Source: Edaphobacter lichenicola (lineage in GTDB: Bacteria; Acidobacteriota; Terriglobia; Terriglobales; Acidobacteriaceae). From it: a stretch of DNA of 64,000 bases. The stretch is from the NCBI RefSeq assembly GCF_025264645.1, contig NZ_CP073696.1:2914001-2978000 (forward strand), read 5' to 3'. Below the pieces are notes generated by a model. That model saw nothing but the letters and a program-made list of their open reading frames with translations. It ran no database searches and was not told the origin of the DNA. The position numbers and the translations under genes were made by a program. Shown one piece after another: positions 45,201 to 53,564 of the stretch. The number at the start of each line of letters is the position of its first letter. The stretch's first letter is position 1.

Positions 45201-46141
45201 TTTTTAAAGAAAAACGGCGCTGCATTCAGCCAGTTCGTTCCGCGACGCCCGTAAGCAGTCCCGTGATACGCATTGGTGCCGGAGGCAGTATTCAAATCGA
45301 TGTGCGCCCCGGAAGTAGAGCCCTGCTGAGCGTCATACATCGACGCATTCACCCGAACCTCTTGAATCGACTCCGGCGCGGGCGTAGGAATCGCGTTGCC
45401 GATCGAAAGGTAAACCGAAGCGACTGTCTGGATGACCCCCGCCCCACCCTGAGTGGTAGAGGCGCCCGTACTGTTGACCACGCGCTGTGAGGCGACCTGG
45501 CTGGTACTCTTCCCGTTAAAAAGATTGCTCGCGTCCACGCCGTTGATCGAGAAGCTATTGCTCGTATCGCGTTGGCCGTTTGCCCAGATCGGCAGATTTC
45601 CCAATCCAGACTGCGCGCCCGTACCACCAGGCAGCTCCGCGTTCACCCCCGGCGACAGAATCGCTATGCCTGTGAAGCTCCCCGTCGGTTGTGGGATCGA
45701 CTCGATCTGCGCCTTGTCCAGAACATATCCATTCGTCGTGTCCACCGCGTTCATCAGCGGCATCGCATCCACGCTCACCACGGTGTTCACCGCACCTACA
45801 CTCAACTGTGCATTCACAGTTCCGGTTCGATCGCTCTGCACGGGAACCGACGCCATCTTCTGCGTCTGAAACCCTTCCTTCGAAAACGTAAGCGTATACG
45901 TCCCGATCGGCAGATTCGCAAAGTCATAGAAGCCGTTGCTGCCCGAGGTCTGCGTCCGCTGCAATCCCGTCTGCTCCCCCAGCGCCGTCACGACAGTGCC
46001 CGCCAGAATTCCGCCCTGATTGTCGGTAACCACACCCGTCAGGCCACCGAGAGTCTGCTGCCCAAACATGGGACACACCAGAAGAAAACATGCCATCTGG
46101 CAAACGAGGACGAGAAAACAACGGCGAAGACACGTAGTCAT
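42218..46141 (-). CDS. Oar-like TonB-dependent receptor with N-terminal carboxypeptidase-regulatory domain
   Basis: A 1307-residue outer membrane protein. A signal peptide (about 1-27, CPMFGQQ) precedes a carboxypeptidase-regulatory-like domain (about 30-115: GLTGVVTDNQGGILAGTVVTALG, GFYDFANLPIGTYTLTF). The plug domain (about 120-300) and a long beta-barrel follow, with the last residues IQMSLRFLF, the typical C-terminal aromatic beta signal. Such receptors are expanded in Acidobacteriota and take up large nutrients. A ribosome site GGAG lies upstream of ATG at 46141. The ligand is unknown and no sugar-binding partner lies next to it. Confidence 0.93.
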   Translation of the reverse strand: MTTCLRRCFLVLVCQMACFLLVCPMFGQQTLGGLTGVVTDNQGGILAGTVVTALGEQTGLQRTQTSGSNGFYDFANLPIGTYTLTFSKEGFQTQKMASVPVQSDRTGTVNAQLSVGAVNTVVSVDAMPLMNAVDTTNGYVLDKAQIESIPQPTGSFTGIAILSPGVNAELPGGTGAQSGLGNLPIWANGQRDTSNSFSINGVDASNLFNGKSTSQVASQRVVNSTGASTTQGGAGVIQTVASVYLSIGNAIPTPAPESIQEVRVNASMYDAQQGSTSGAHIDLNTASGTNAYHGTAYGRRGTNWLNAAPFFFKNNPLLANDPKDENPELHRYVVGGTFGGPIIKDKLFGFVAYQHLQVSDQEIGDNFINVPVGLSDNNRDAAGFANMINGTFPDTTLAASNIDNTALALFNSPSLPGEPGKWLVPNDAGSSSLTAAHPYNAFLPGTGRFKDDTVVANLDYNINSKDTLSLKYFYQHDPTLAPYAYSSVPGFTEHLDSGAQVFSIINTYLVKSNLSTTESLGFIREKTWVDNEQPFGPSAIPGGSLGTVSINEFGSNYFPGVSIVNVLGSVAANSGLVSTGILNIGPNAEGQAPNTGAFQNRWQPSGNAIWTLGKHTVTFGTSYSYTQLNTIDKRTGTGTVATDDLSAYAQGYVTPGSSSTSFYVSSFLQGDASRYYRANQIGSYVQDKFQMTPTLSLTAGIRYDWDGGLSEKNGRIFNFDPTLYSYSEASDTIVNPGFIIAGNNKNGTSGVSSTTLTGRQWGIGPRLGAAWQPEMFHSKVVVRTGFGMYYDRGELFSYFSPGYAIGTVTGGPFGVNQQLPFVTAQSCPVQSLYSYYIPTCGGGGGDNPPVTAPTAATGNLANPYTNVQSAPPTNPKSSDLSNYLPNIAGIDNFEQPISLGVYDRANKLPYTYNYTLDIQWQPRNDLAIELGYVGNLGRHQVIPVPFNQPGIASPSSPIHGETYSYGYNVLGANLPNGNPYDGDYEGGNIDHRVPYIGYAAESISYKAAGVDAYNALTAHVEKRMTHGVQIAASYTYSHALDEQSGLGLFYNGNNPLNLRDGYASADFDRTHVINFNYVFRLPDFVHSHNIESYFTNGWSLVGLTVLQSGQPYSVIDFSGAVGSIYYGVSNGITNPIVPLAAGCNAKNAKTGDSGAFNEPGKPFLGAALKSSCFTIPSLSAGGLNQAVPTSDPYETDFTTGQRNIFRQAFQKRADASLVKVTKFTERYSLNYTFDVYNLSNTSSFDVPGNEVAQNVNYNGFPVAGTPVLPTACNATNAGFYNCPSGLGIVTHTIGSARQIQMSLRFLF

Positions 46142-46495
46142 AATCTGGCTCCAAAAGAAGTGCAGCGAGTGCGTAAATCTAGGCTTCTGTCTCTACTCAT
46201 CGTCAGGAAGACACGAATGCATAGGTGCAGCACGGCGGGCCCGTGGAGACTGCGCTCAGGCAACTGTCAACTAGTCAAAACTCAGAGCAGGTGAATTTCT
46301 ATTTCTTGTATGAACTTGGAATGAAAATGAGCATATCTGAAGTTGTCAAAATTGCGAAGCAAATTCGACACGCAACTGTCCGCCTCACGCAGGCCTGACT
46401 CCCCGCACAAGATACCTTCGTGATCCAAAGAAAATACGCACCAACACCCGCAGAGTCGAATCCACCGCATCGACTCTGCGCCGGCGCCTGAACAC
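46142..46495. other. Gap between M3 peptidase and TonB receptor genes
   Basis: A 354-bp stretch with no protein-like ORF. An inverted repeat CGCAGAGTCGA / TCGACTCTGCG (46449-46480) lies just after the M3 peptidase stop and may stop or stabilise its transcript. The remainder should hold the receptor promoter; a TTGACA at about 46270 has no convincing -10 partner. Confidence 0.5.
46449..46480 (-). terminator. Long hairpin after the M3 peptidase gene
   Basis: A perfect 11-bp inverted repeat with a 10-nt loop, 15 nt after the M3 peptidase stop. There is no T tract, so it is a possible Rho-type or processing signal. Confidence 0.5.
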
Positions 46496-48652
46496 TTACT
46501 TGGCGGCCGTCTTCTCCAACCCGCGATACTTCAGCATCGGCTCGATCTTCGGTTCACTCCCCAGCCAGGCAGCGTACATCTTCGCCAGGTCCTCCGTGTT
46601 TCCACGCGACAGCACCATCGCGCGGAAGCGGTCGCCATTCGCGCGCGTCAACCCACCGTGATCCTGAAACCACTGGAACGCATCGTCATCCAACATCTCG
46701 CTCCACAGATACGCATAGTAGCCCGCCGCATAGCCCCCGCCCCAGATATGCGAAAAATAGCTCGACCGATACCGCGGCGGCACATAGCTCAGCGTGAACC
46801 CCTTCTTCGCCAGCGCCGCCTTCTCAAACGCATCCGGCTCCTGCAAACCCTCACCCACCGGCAGCGTGTGCCACTGCATATCCAGCTCCGCTGCCGCCAG
46901 CAACTCCGTCAGCGCATACCCCTGGTTGAAGTCCTCCGCCTTCTTGATCTTCGCCGCCAACTCCGCCGGCATCGGTTCACCCGTCTTGTAGTGCTTCGCA
47001 TAGTGGCTGAAGATCGCCGGATACGTCGCCCAATGCTCATTGAACTGCGATGGAAACTCCACAAAATCCCGCGCCACCGAAGTCCCCGACAGGCTCGGAT
47101 ACTCACTCGCCGCAAACATCCCATGCAGCCCATGTCCAAACTCATGGAACATCGTCACCACGTCGCTGAAGCTGATCAGCGCAGGTTCACCCTCCGCAGG
47201 CTTCGGCAGATTCGCCACGTTATACACAACCGGCAATGCCCCCGTCAGCTTCGACTGGTCGACGAAGCTGCTCATCCACGCCCCGCCGTTCTTATTGTCC
47301 CGCTTGTAGTAGTCGCAATAGAACAGCGCCAGCGGCTTGCCATCCGCCTCCGACACTTCGAATACCCGCACGTCCGGATTCCACACCGGAATATCCTTGC
47401 GCTCCTTAAAACTTATTCCGTACAACTGATTCGCCGCATAGAACACGCCATTCTGCAGCACATTGTTCAACTCAAAGTAAGGCCGCACCTGCGACTCATC
47501 CAGATCGTACTTCGCCTTCCGCACCTGCTCCGAGTAGAACTCCCAATCCCAAGGCTCGACCGAAAATCCACCCTTCTGAGCATCGATCACCGCCTGAATA
47601 TCCTTCGCCTCATCCGCCGCATTCGCCGTCGACGGCGCGACCAGCGCGTCCATAAACTTCAGCGCATTCTCCGGCGTCTTCGCCATCTGATCTTCCAGCT
47701 TCCATCCTGCATAGCTGTCATGCCCCAGCAGCTTTCCCTTCGCTGCACGCAACTGCGCCAGCCGCGCGATCGTCTCCCGCGTATCGTTGGCATCGCCGCG
47801 CTCCGTCCGCGTCCACGAGTTCTCAAACAGCGCCTTCCGCGTACTCCGCTCACGCAACGACGCAAGAGAAGGTTGCTGCGTCGTGTTCTGCAGCGGAAGC
47901 AACCAACCATCCTTCTTCCGATCCTTCGCCGCCGCAGCCGCCGCGCTCACCTCCGCATCCGTCAACCCAGCCAACGCACTCTTGTCCGTAGTGAAGTACG
48001 CGCCATCCTTCGTCCCCGCAAGCACCTTGGTTCTGAAGGCATTCGATAACGTCGACTCCTCCGCATTGATCTTCTTCAGCTCCGCTTTATCCGCGTCGGA
48101 CAAGTTCGCGCCCGCATGCACAAAATCCCTGTACTTCACCTCCACCAGCCGCAGCCCCTCCGGGCTCAGCTTCAGCGAAGCCCGCGCCTCATACACCGCT
48201 GCCACACGATGAAACAGCGTCTCATTCAGATAGATCGCATCCCGGTGTGCCGCCAGCTTCGGAGCCAGCTCCTGCTGAATCCTCTCCAACTCAGGATTCG
48301 TATTCGCACCTGCAACACCGCTGAACGCAGCCATCGCACGATCGAATAAAGCGCCGGTCTTTTCCATCGCCACAATCGTGTTATCAAACGTAGGCGCAGC
48401 CGCATCGTCCGCGATCGCCTTCATCTCCTTCAACTGCTCCGCCATCCCCGCTTCAATCGCAGGCTGATAGTCACTGTCCTTAATCTTGTCGAATGGAGGA
48501 GCCTGAAACGGCAGCGTGCTCTTCGCATAAAACGGATTCGACGGACCAAACTCCGCGCTCTTCGCCTGTGCAACTGCAACCTGTGCGCTACTCACAATCG
48601 CTCCCGCAAACACCGGCAGATAAACCCACCGCAGCAAACTCCGCATTGCCAT
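46496..48652 (-). CDS. M3-family zinc oligopeptidase/dipeptidyl carboxypeptidase, exported
   Basis: A 718-residue thermolysin-fold peptidase. An N-terminal signal (about 8-28, AQVAVAQA) suggests periplasmic location. The zinc motif is HEFGHGLHGMF, preceded by SFSDVVTM, with DFVEFPSQFNEHWATYP after it, matching Dcp-type dipeptidyl carboxypeptidases. It degrades peptides from protein turnover or uptake. It is upstream of the TonB receptor on the same strand, but a 354-bp gap separates them. Confidence 0.9.
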   Translation of the reverse strand: MAMRSLLRWVYLPVFAGAIVSSAQVAVAQAKSAEFGPSNPFYAKSTLPFQAPPFDKIKDSDYQPAIEAGMAEQLKEMKAIADDAAAPTFDNTIVAMEKTGALFDRAMAAFSGVAGANTNPELERIQQELAPKLAAHRDAIYLNETLFHRVAAVYEARASLKLSPEGLRLVEVKYRDFVHAGANLSDADKAELKKINAEESTLSNAFRTKVLAGTKDGAYFTTDKSALAGLTDAEVSAAAAAAKDRKKDGWLLPLQNTTQQPSLASLRERSTRKALFENSWTRTERGDANDTRETIARLAQLRAAKGKLLGHDSYAGWKLEDQMAKTPENALKFMDALVAPSTANAADEAKDIQAVIDAQKGGFSVEPWDWEFYSEQVRKAKYDLDESQVRPYFELNNVLQNGVFYAANQLYGISFKERKDIPVWNPDVRVFEVSEADGKPLALFYCDYYKRDNKNGGAWMSSFVDQSKLTGALPVVYNVANLPKPAEGEPALISFSDVVTMFHEFGHGLHGMFAASEYPSLSGTSVARDFVEFPSQFNEHWATYPAIFSHYAKHYKTGEPMPAELAAKIKKAEDFNQGYALTELLAAAELDMQWHTLPVGEGLQEPDAFEKAALAKKGFTLSYVPPRYRSSYFSHIWGGGYAAGYYAYLWSEMLDDDAFQWFQDHGGLTRANGDRFRAMVLSRGNTEDLAKMYAAWLGSEPKIEPMLKYRGLEKTAAK

Positions 48653-48697
48653 CTCTCCTCACGTGCCACGTCCCCCAAAGCTCCGATTGTAGATGAA

Positions 48698-49951
48698 CTA
48701 TTGCGCCACCCGCCAAGGCGAAGTCGTCTTCCACCCCCGCAGCTCATTTATCGCCCAGCCAGCCGACTTATCCGTATGACACGAGGTACAAGGATTCGGA
48801 ATCCCCGACTGCTCCGTCTCAGTCGGCGATATAAACCGAAACGTATGCGCCGACACATAGTTGTCTTTGATCGTTTGCTCGATCTTCGGCATATGGCAAG
48901 ACACACACTGACTACCGGCGCTCCCCGCCGCATGATGCGTATGCTCGCTCACCGTCCCCGACAAACCAGCAGGATTCTCCTTCGTATGACAGGACAGGCA
49001 GACAGCATTGCCCTTCGCAATCAGGTTCGACTCGTTCTGATTGCTATGCACCTGATGACAGTCGAAGCACCGTATCTGCCGGTGGTACATATTGCTCTGA
49101 ACAAAATCGTTCCCCTGCATCCTGTTCTTGTGTGCAGTCAGATCAGCGTACTGAAAAAAGTTCGTCACCCCTGACTTCAACTCCTCCAGCCGCCAGAAAT
49201 CAACCAGCCGCTCTCCCGGCAGAAAACCCACCGGCCAGTCAAAGTAACTTCCAGCAATCGGATTCGACACCGGACGCCCCTGGCTATGGCACTGGATACA
49301 TGTATCGTTCCCGAGTACAGAGTCAAGACGATTTGGATTGACGATATTACTCCGAGTCGGATGCGCAACATGCAGACTCCCCGGCCCATGGCACTTTTCG
49401 CAACCCACATTCCACTCGGTCACATGCTTGGTCTCAACGTCATAGTTCACCGAATGACACCCATCGCACGTAGGCCCGGTTGGCCGGTCAAAGTTGCTCG
49501 GGCCATAGAACGGCAGCCACCAGTCCGTGCCTGGCTCCGCGTGATACGGCAGCCATCGCCCCTTCTTTACATCCCACTGTGCCGGCTCCGGATAATAGTC
49601 ATCCCCGCGCTTCGTAAAAAATCGCTGCTTCCACCGGCTCCCATATACAAACGCAACATCATCGAGCTTGAAGGTGACCAGCGGATCAGGATGAGTAAAA
49701 TCCGCAAGCACAGCCTGCGGATGCGCCTTCGGGTCGCGCACCACATTGGCCATCCGAGTCTGTTTCCATCCGTTGTACGTGGCAGCGTGGCAGTTCTTGC
49801 AACTCTCCGAGCCGACAAAGTGAGCAGTCGGTGTCTGCGCCTGCATTCCACCACAAAGCGAAGTTGCAAAGAGAAAAACGACAAGGATCAGCGAGAATTT
49901 GACCCGCACCCTCTTGCAGCCTTCGGGTGTCGCTCGTAGACGACCGCTCAT
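48698..49951 (-). CDS. Octaheme c-type cytochrome, exported
   Basis: A 417-residue protein with a membrane/signal segment at about 17-35 and eight CxxCH heme-binding sites: CKNCH, CDGCH, CEKCH, CIQCH, CFDCH, CLSCH, CVSCH and CTSCH. All are of the canonical type. Many His residues between them may serve as distal ligands. It belongs to the multiheme cytochrome c group related to the NrfB/NapC and octaheme reductase families. It carries electrons in the periplasm; no reductase partner is adjacent. It ends 45 nt upstream of the M3 peptidase start. Confidence 0.88.
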   Translation of the reverse strand: MSGRLRATPEGCKRVRVKFSLILVVFLFATSLCGGMQAQTPTAHFVGSESCKNCHAATYNGWKQTRMANVVRDPKAHPQAVLADFTHPDPLVTFKLDDVAFVYGSRWKQRFFTKRGDDYYPEPAQWDVKKGRWLPYHAEPGTDWWLPFYGPSNFDRPTGPTCDGCHSVNYDVETKHVTEWNVGCEKCHGPGSLHVAHPTRSNIVNPNRLDSVLGNDTCIQCHSQGRPVSNPIAGSYFDWPVGFLPGERLVDFWRLEELKSGVTNFFQYADLTAHKNRMQGNDFVQSNMYHRQIRCFDCHQVHSNQNESNLIAKGNAVCLSCHTKENPAGLSGTVSEHTHHAAGSAGSQCVSCHMPKIEQTIKDNYVSAHTFRFISPTETEQSGIPNPCTSCHTDKSAGWAINELRGWKTTSPWRVAQ

Positions 49952-50144
49952 TGCCTTTTACTATAGGTAAAGCCTGTCAAGAAATTGTCAACACTCCCAC
50001 CGCAACATCGATAAAACTTTAAAGCGCGTGAGGAACCAAAATCTCTTGGATGATCTGTCGAACTCCGGTCCGGCCGTTCGTCGTTATAGTGAAGGCGGGT
50101 CAGACTGGCCTGTCCGAAGACCATTCCAGGATCAAGGAGAAATC

Positions 50145-50531
50145 ATGCCACAATATTTGCTTGCGAATTACCTTCCCGACAACTTCGACCCGTCAACAGT
50201 AACCGAAGCGACGGTACAGGCTATTAATGATCTCAACGAAGAGTTGGAAGCTGCCGGTGCCAGGCTCATGGCGTGCGGCCTCAGCCCAGCCAGCCAGGCG
50301 AAGTCGGTGCGGGGGCAGCCCAATGGCGAAGCGCTCATAACCGACGGCCCATATCTGGAAGCCAAGGAGCACATCGGCGGTTTTTGGATATTGGAAGCCG
50401 CTGACATGGACGAGGCACTGGCTTGGGCCCGCAAGGCTTCGTTCGATCCCCGGTCGCGGGGCGAGGTGCGCGAGATCCCATACAGCAGCCTGGCGGGCGG
50501 CACACCTCACCCATCCCGGGTAAAGCCGTGA
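50145..50531 (+). CDS. YCII-domain protein
   Basis: A 128-residue YCII/DGPF-type protein: MPQYLLANYL, then ITDGPYLEAKEHIGGFWILEAADMDEALAWARK, and EVREIPY at the end. Such proteins are small ferredoxin-fold enzymes or sensors often encoded beside ECF sigma factors. AAGGAGA 4 nt before ATG at 50145 is a strong ribosome site. No sigma factor gene follows, only a short GTG frame overlapping the stop by 3 nt. Function is unknown. Confidence 0.8.
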   Translation: MPQYLLANYLPDNFDPSTVTEATVQAINDLNEELEAAGARLMACGLSPASQAKSVRGQPNGEALITDGPYLEAKEHIGGFWILEAADMDEALAWARKASFDPRSRGEVREIPYSSLAGGTPHPSRVKP

Positions 50532-50738
50532 GCACCCATAGGCGAACCGGCTCCTTCCACGGTCTTGGCGACGACTCGACAGCGGCTGGAGCGGTCGTCG
50601 CTCGTGTCCAGTGCGTCCGGAAACAACAAGGTTGGAGCTTGCGTCGGGTGCGTGCTAACAAAATGCGCTGAAATGCCTGTCGGATGCGTCGATCTCAGCA
50701 ACCACGAAGGTGCGATCCCGTATCATGCGAATCACAGC

Positions 50739-51356
50739 ATGGCCTCACTACAACAACAGCTCGGCCCCATCGACATCTATCTCTTCGACCAACTTAGCCG
50801 CGGCAACATCACCCCCGGCATGCGAATCCTCGACGCCGGCTGCGGCTCCGGTCGCAACCTCGTCTATCTTCTCCGCGAAGGCTATAACGTCTCCGGCGTC
50901 GACGAGAATCCAGAAGCCATCGAGCAGACCCGGGCTCTCGCCGCATCGCTGGCCCCCACCCTTCCCGCAGAAAACTTTCGCGTCGAACCCATCGAGCGTA
51001 TGTCCCTCCCCGATGCATCCTTCGACGTCGTCCTCTGCAGCGCAGTCCTCCACTTCTCCCGCGACGACGACCACTTCCACGCCATGCTGCAAAACCTCTG
51101 GCGTGTCCTGAAGCCCGGCGGGCTCTTCTTCTGCCGGCTCGCCTCCACCATCGGCATGTCGCACCGTCACCTCGCCGGCCATCGCTACCTGGCGCCCGAC
51201 GGAGTCGAACGCTTCTGCGTCGACGAACCGTTCCTCATGCAGCTCACCGAGAAGCTCAATGGCCAACTCGTCGACCCAATCAAGACCACCGTCATCCAGA
51301 ACCAACGCTGCATGACCACCTGGGTCCTGGAGAAACGCAGCACAAAACGACCCTAA
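50739..51356 (+). CDS. Class I SAM-dependent methyltransferase
   Basis: A 205-residue methyltransferase. Motif I ILDAGCGSGRNLVYLL, the acidic loop VSGVDENPEAIEQ, and motif IV SFDVVLCSAVLHFSRDDDHF with WRVLKPGGLFFCR fit small-molecule methyltransferases of the UbiE/Met11 style. ATG at 50739 begins MASLQQQLGPIDIYLFDQL; an ATG at 50673 would add 22 residues. Neither has a clear ribosome binding site. Substrate is unknown. Confidence 0.78.
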   Translation: MASLQQQLGPIDIYLFDQLSRGNITPGMRILDAGCGSGRNLVYLLREGYNVSGVDENPEAIEQTRALAASLAPTLPAENFRVEPIERMSLPDASFDVVLCSAVLHFSRDDDHFHAMLQNLWRVLKPGGLFFCRLASTIGMSHRHLAGHRYLAPDGVERFCVDEPFLMQLTEKLNGQLVDPIKTTVIQNQRCMTTWVLEKRSTKRP

Positions 51357-51712
51357 GCGCCCACAGATTGGCCGCGAACCACCACAATCCCACCACAAAT
51401 CGCCATCAGCCGATCCTGCCTTACAATCCCTCCATGGACCAACCGGCAAGGAAGAACCCCGGAGTTCGTTTCGTTCGTGGGCGCCAGTCGGTTGGAAAAA
51501 TCGGTCAGTAGATACGCGCCTCACTTGACAAAGATTCGCCCGGAAACCACCCAAAGTCGGTCACCTGGATGAGGTATCGCCCATAAGCGATTTATTTATA
51601 ATATTTTGCAGCTAAGCCCTTTAGATGGAATATTTTACTGATGAATACGCCCGGCAAGAATCACAAAATAAAAGACTTATCCCAAAATACCCCGGGAGGG
51701 GAGGGGTACCCC
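51357..51712. other. Gap upstream of the DUF503 gene
   Basis: A 356-bp spacer. It contains a 25-codon ATG frame at 51434-51511 with no ribosome site, a weak -10-like TACAAT before it, an AT-rich tract at 51590-51640, and a Shine-Dalgarno-masking hairpin next to the DUF503 ATG. Confidence 0.4.
51688..51712 (+). promoter_or_regulatory. Hairpin that can mask the DUF503 ribosome binding site
   Basis: The ribosome site GAGGGG (51701-51706) lies 6 nt before the ATG at 51713. GGGGTACCCC (51703-51712) abuts the ATG, and TACCCC (51688-51693) can also pair with GGGGTA (51703-51708). Either structure would block ribosome access. A control role is inferred. Confidence 0.4.
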
Positions 51713-52009
51713 ATGCCAATAGCCAAACTCACCATCGAAATCGAAATCCCCCACGCCCAGTCCCTCAAGGACCGCCGCCGAGTCCTTCGCTCAATAAAAG
51801 ATAAGCTCCGTCACAGCTTCAACTTATCGGTAGCCGAACTCGACGAAGGAGTGGTCTGGAATCGCGCTACGCTGGGTGTCGCTGCCATCTCCTCCTCTGC
51901 CAACTATTTGACCGGACAAATGCATCTGATTGACCAGGCCGTGCACCGAATAGCAGCAGCTTCCAGTACAGAAGTTGTCGACTCCTATGCCGAAATCCTG
52001 CCCGAATAG
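51713..52009 (+). CDS. ylxP: DUF503 / YlxP-like protein
   Basis: A 98-residue protein. The pattern MPIAKLTIEIEIP, then SLKDRRRVLRSIKDKLRHSFNLSVAELD and LGVAAISS matches DUF503 (YlxP), a small ferredoxin-like-fold protein usually encoded with nusA, infB and rbfA. ATG at 51713 gives the family N-terminus; an earlier frame from 51641 adds a low-complexity tail. rbfA follows 107 nt later, which matches the usual gene neighbourhood, although here nusA/infB are about 7 kb away. Confidence 0.82.
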   Translation: MPIAKLTIEIEIPHAQSLKDRRRVLRSIKDKLRHSFNLSVAELDEGVVWNRATLGVAAISSSANYLTGQMHLIDQAVHRIAAASSTEVVDSYAEILPE

Positions 52010-52116
52010 CACCTAGAGGCCTGGTATCCACAAGAAATCCTACGAGAATCGCGCCGGAAGCTAGGCCGAACGCTCGAACTTTGATATCCTCAACCGTTCG
52101 ACCCAGTCAAAACCAT

Positions 52117-52542
52117 ATGCCCGAGCAACGAGCCAGAACGTATCACCGCAACCGCGTCGCCAACACCTTCTCCGAGGAGATCGGAGCCATGCTTGAAGGT
52201 GAGCTCTCCGATCCCCGCATCGCCCCAAGTTACGTCACCGAAGTCGTCCTTGCGCCCGGCGGCAAGTCCGCCCGCATCTTCGTCGCCGTCCACGGCAACG
52301 AGGAGGAGGAAGCCTCCACATTAGAGGGTCTTACCACTGCCCGAGCCTACATCCGCTCCCAGCTCCGTGATCGTATGGGCGTCCGCCACGTCCCCGAGCT
52401 CACCTTCGCCATCGATCGCTCCGAGAAGATGACCGGACGGATGGAGGAACTCCTCGCCCGAACACGCAAGCGCGAGCAGAAGCGCGCCGCATCGGAACCG
52501 CCCGCGACCACTCTGGCCTCAGGGGTTCCAGCCAAGTCATGA
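52117..52542 (+). CDS. rbfA: Ribosome-binding factor A
   Basis: A 141-residue RbfA that matures the 30S subunit at helix 1 of 16S rRNA. Visible features are HRNRVANTFSEEIGAML, LSDPRI and VLAPGGKSARIFVAV (the KH-like core), then LRDRMGVRHVPELTFAIDRS. The C-terminal tail is basic with Ala/Pro-rich end. ATG at 52117 is preferred over TTG at 52081. Its stop overlaps the next gene's ATG by 4 nt. Confidence 0.92.
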   Translation: MPEQRARTYHRNRVANTFSEEIGAMLEGELSDPRIAPSYVTEVVLAPGGKSARIFVAVHGNEEEEASTLEGLTTARAYIRSQLRDRMGVRHVPELTFAIDRSEKMTGRMEELLARTRKREQKRAASEPPATTLASGVPAKS

Positions 52543-53537
52543 CCCCAAAAACCCAGATCCTCGAAGTTCAGCCGCACGCAGCCCGAATCGATGATCTGCT
52601 GGCGGCCTTCCGCTCCCACCCCCGCTTCCTCCTCACCTCTCACACCCGCCCGGACGGCGATGCCATCGGCTCAGTCCTGGCGCTCGCCGAGGTGCTCGAC
52701 CAGCTCGGCTGCCAGGCTGACGTTGTGTTTGCCGACCCGATCCCCACCACCTATCTCACCCTCCCCAACGTAGACCGCATCCGCCACACCCCCTCCGCCA
52801 CCGACATCGATCCCAGCGGAAATACCCCCGCCATCCTGCTGGAGTGTGACGGTATCGCCCGAACTGGACTTCTCGGTCTCGAAGATCGCACACTTATCAA
52901 CATTGACCACCACGCCAGCGGCCGCCCCTTCGCCTCCGTCAATTGGATCGACGAAAACGCCTGCGCCGTTGCCGCCATGGTTTACCACATCGCCGTTGCC
53001 GCAAACGTCGACATCACGCCCTCGATGGCCACCTGCATCTACGCCGGCGTCCTCTCCGACACAGGTTCTTTCACCTACTCCAGCACGACAGCCGACACGT
53101 TTGCGCTGGTTCAGGCCCTCGCCGATCGCGGAGCAAACCCCAGCCAGATCGCACGCGACATCTACCACTCAAACCCAGCCAGCAAGATTCGTTTGCTCGG
53201 CATTGCACTCTCTAACCTCCAATGCAGCGACGACATCGCCTGGACGTGGGTCACCAGCGAGGACATGGATAGCGTTGGAGCCGTCGCCGAGGATTGTGAA
53301 GGCGTCGTGAACTACCTCATCAGCATCGCCGGCGTTGAGTCTGCCGTTTTTCTACGAGAGGTTCCGGACGTCAGTCAGTTTCGCCTCAGTATCCGCAGCA
53401 AGGGAAAGACGGACGTCGCGAAGATCGCCGAGCACTTCGGCGGCGGCGGCCATCGCAGCGCCAGCGGATGCACTCTCGACGGCCCACTCGATATCGCCAT
53501 CGATCAAATCCTCACTCAGCTCCGGGCAGGACTCTGA
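52539..53537 (+). CDS. nrnA: DHH/DHHA1 phosphoesterase, NrnA-type oligoribonuclease/pAp phosphatase
   Basis: A 332-residue phosphoesterase. The N-terminal HTRPDGDAIGSVLAL supplies the first metal ligands, NIDHHASG is the DHH motif, LSDTGSF the DTG site, and FGGGGHRSASG the DHHA1 glycine loop. NrnA degrades nano-RNA and dephosphorylates pAp. It is translationally coupled to rbfA (ATGA overlap), as in many bacteria. The catalytic residues are complete. Confidence 0.9.
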   Translation: MTPKTQILEVQPHAARIDDLLAAFRSHPRFLLTSHTRPDGDAIGSVLALAEVLDQLGCQADVVFADPIPTTYLTLPNVDRIRHTPSATDIDPSGNTPAILLECDGIARTGLLGLEDRTLINIDHHASGRPFASVNWIDENACAVAAMVYHIAVAANVDITPSMATCIYAGVLSDTGSFTYSSTTADTFALVQALADRGANPSQIARDIYHSNPASKIRLLGIALSNLQCSDDIAWTWVTSEDMDSVGAVAEDCEGVVNYLISIAGVESAVFLREVPDVSQFRLSIRSKGKTDVAKIAEHFGGGGHRSASGCTLDGPLDIAIDQILTQLRAGL

Positions 53538-53564
53538 TAGCCTTGTCTCGCTCAACATAAAAGA

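Noticed and set aside
46282..46470. 62-codon minus-strand frame in the M3 peptidase/TonB receptor gap
   Set aside because: No motif and it overlaps the hairpin after the M3 peptidase stop.
46658..48049. 463-codon plus-strand frame across the M3 peptidase gene
   Set aside because: Arg-rich repetitive translation with no domain; the minus strand encodes a clear M3 peptidase.
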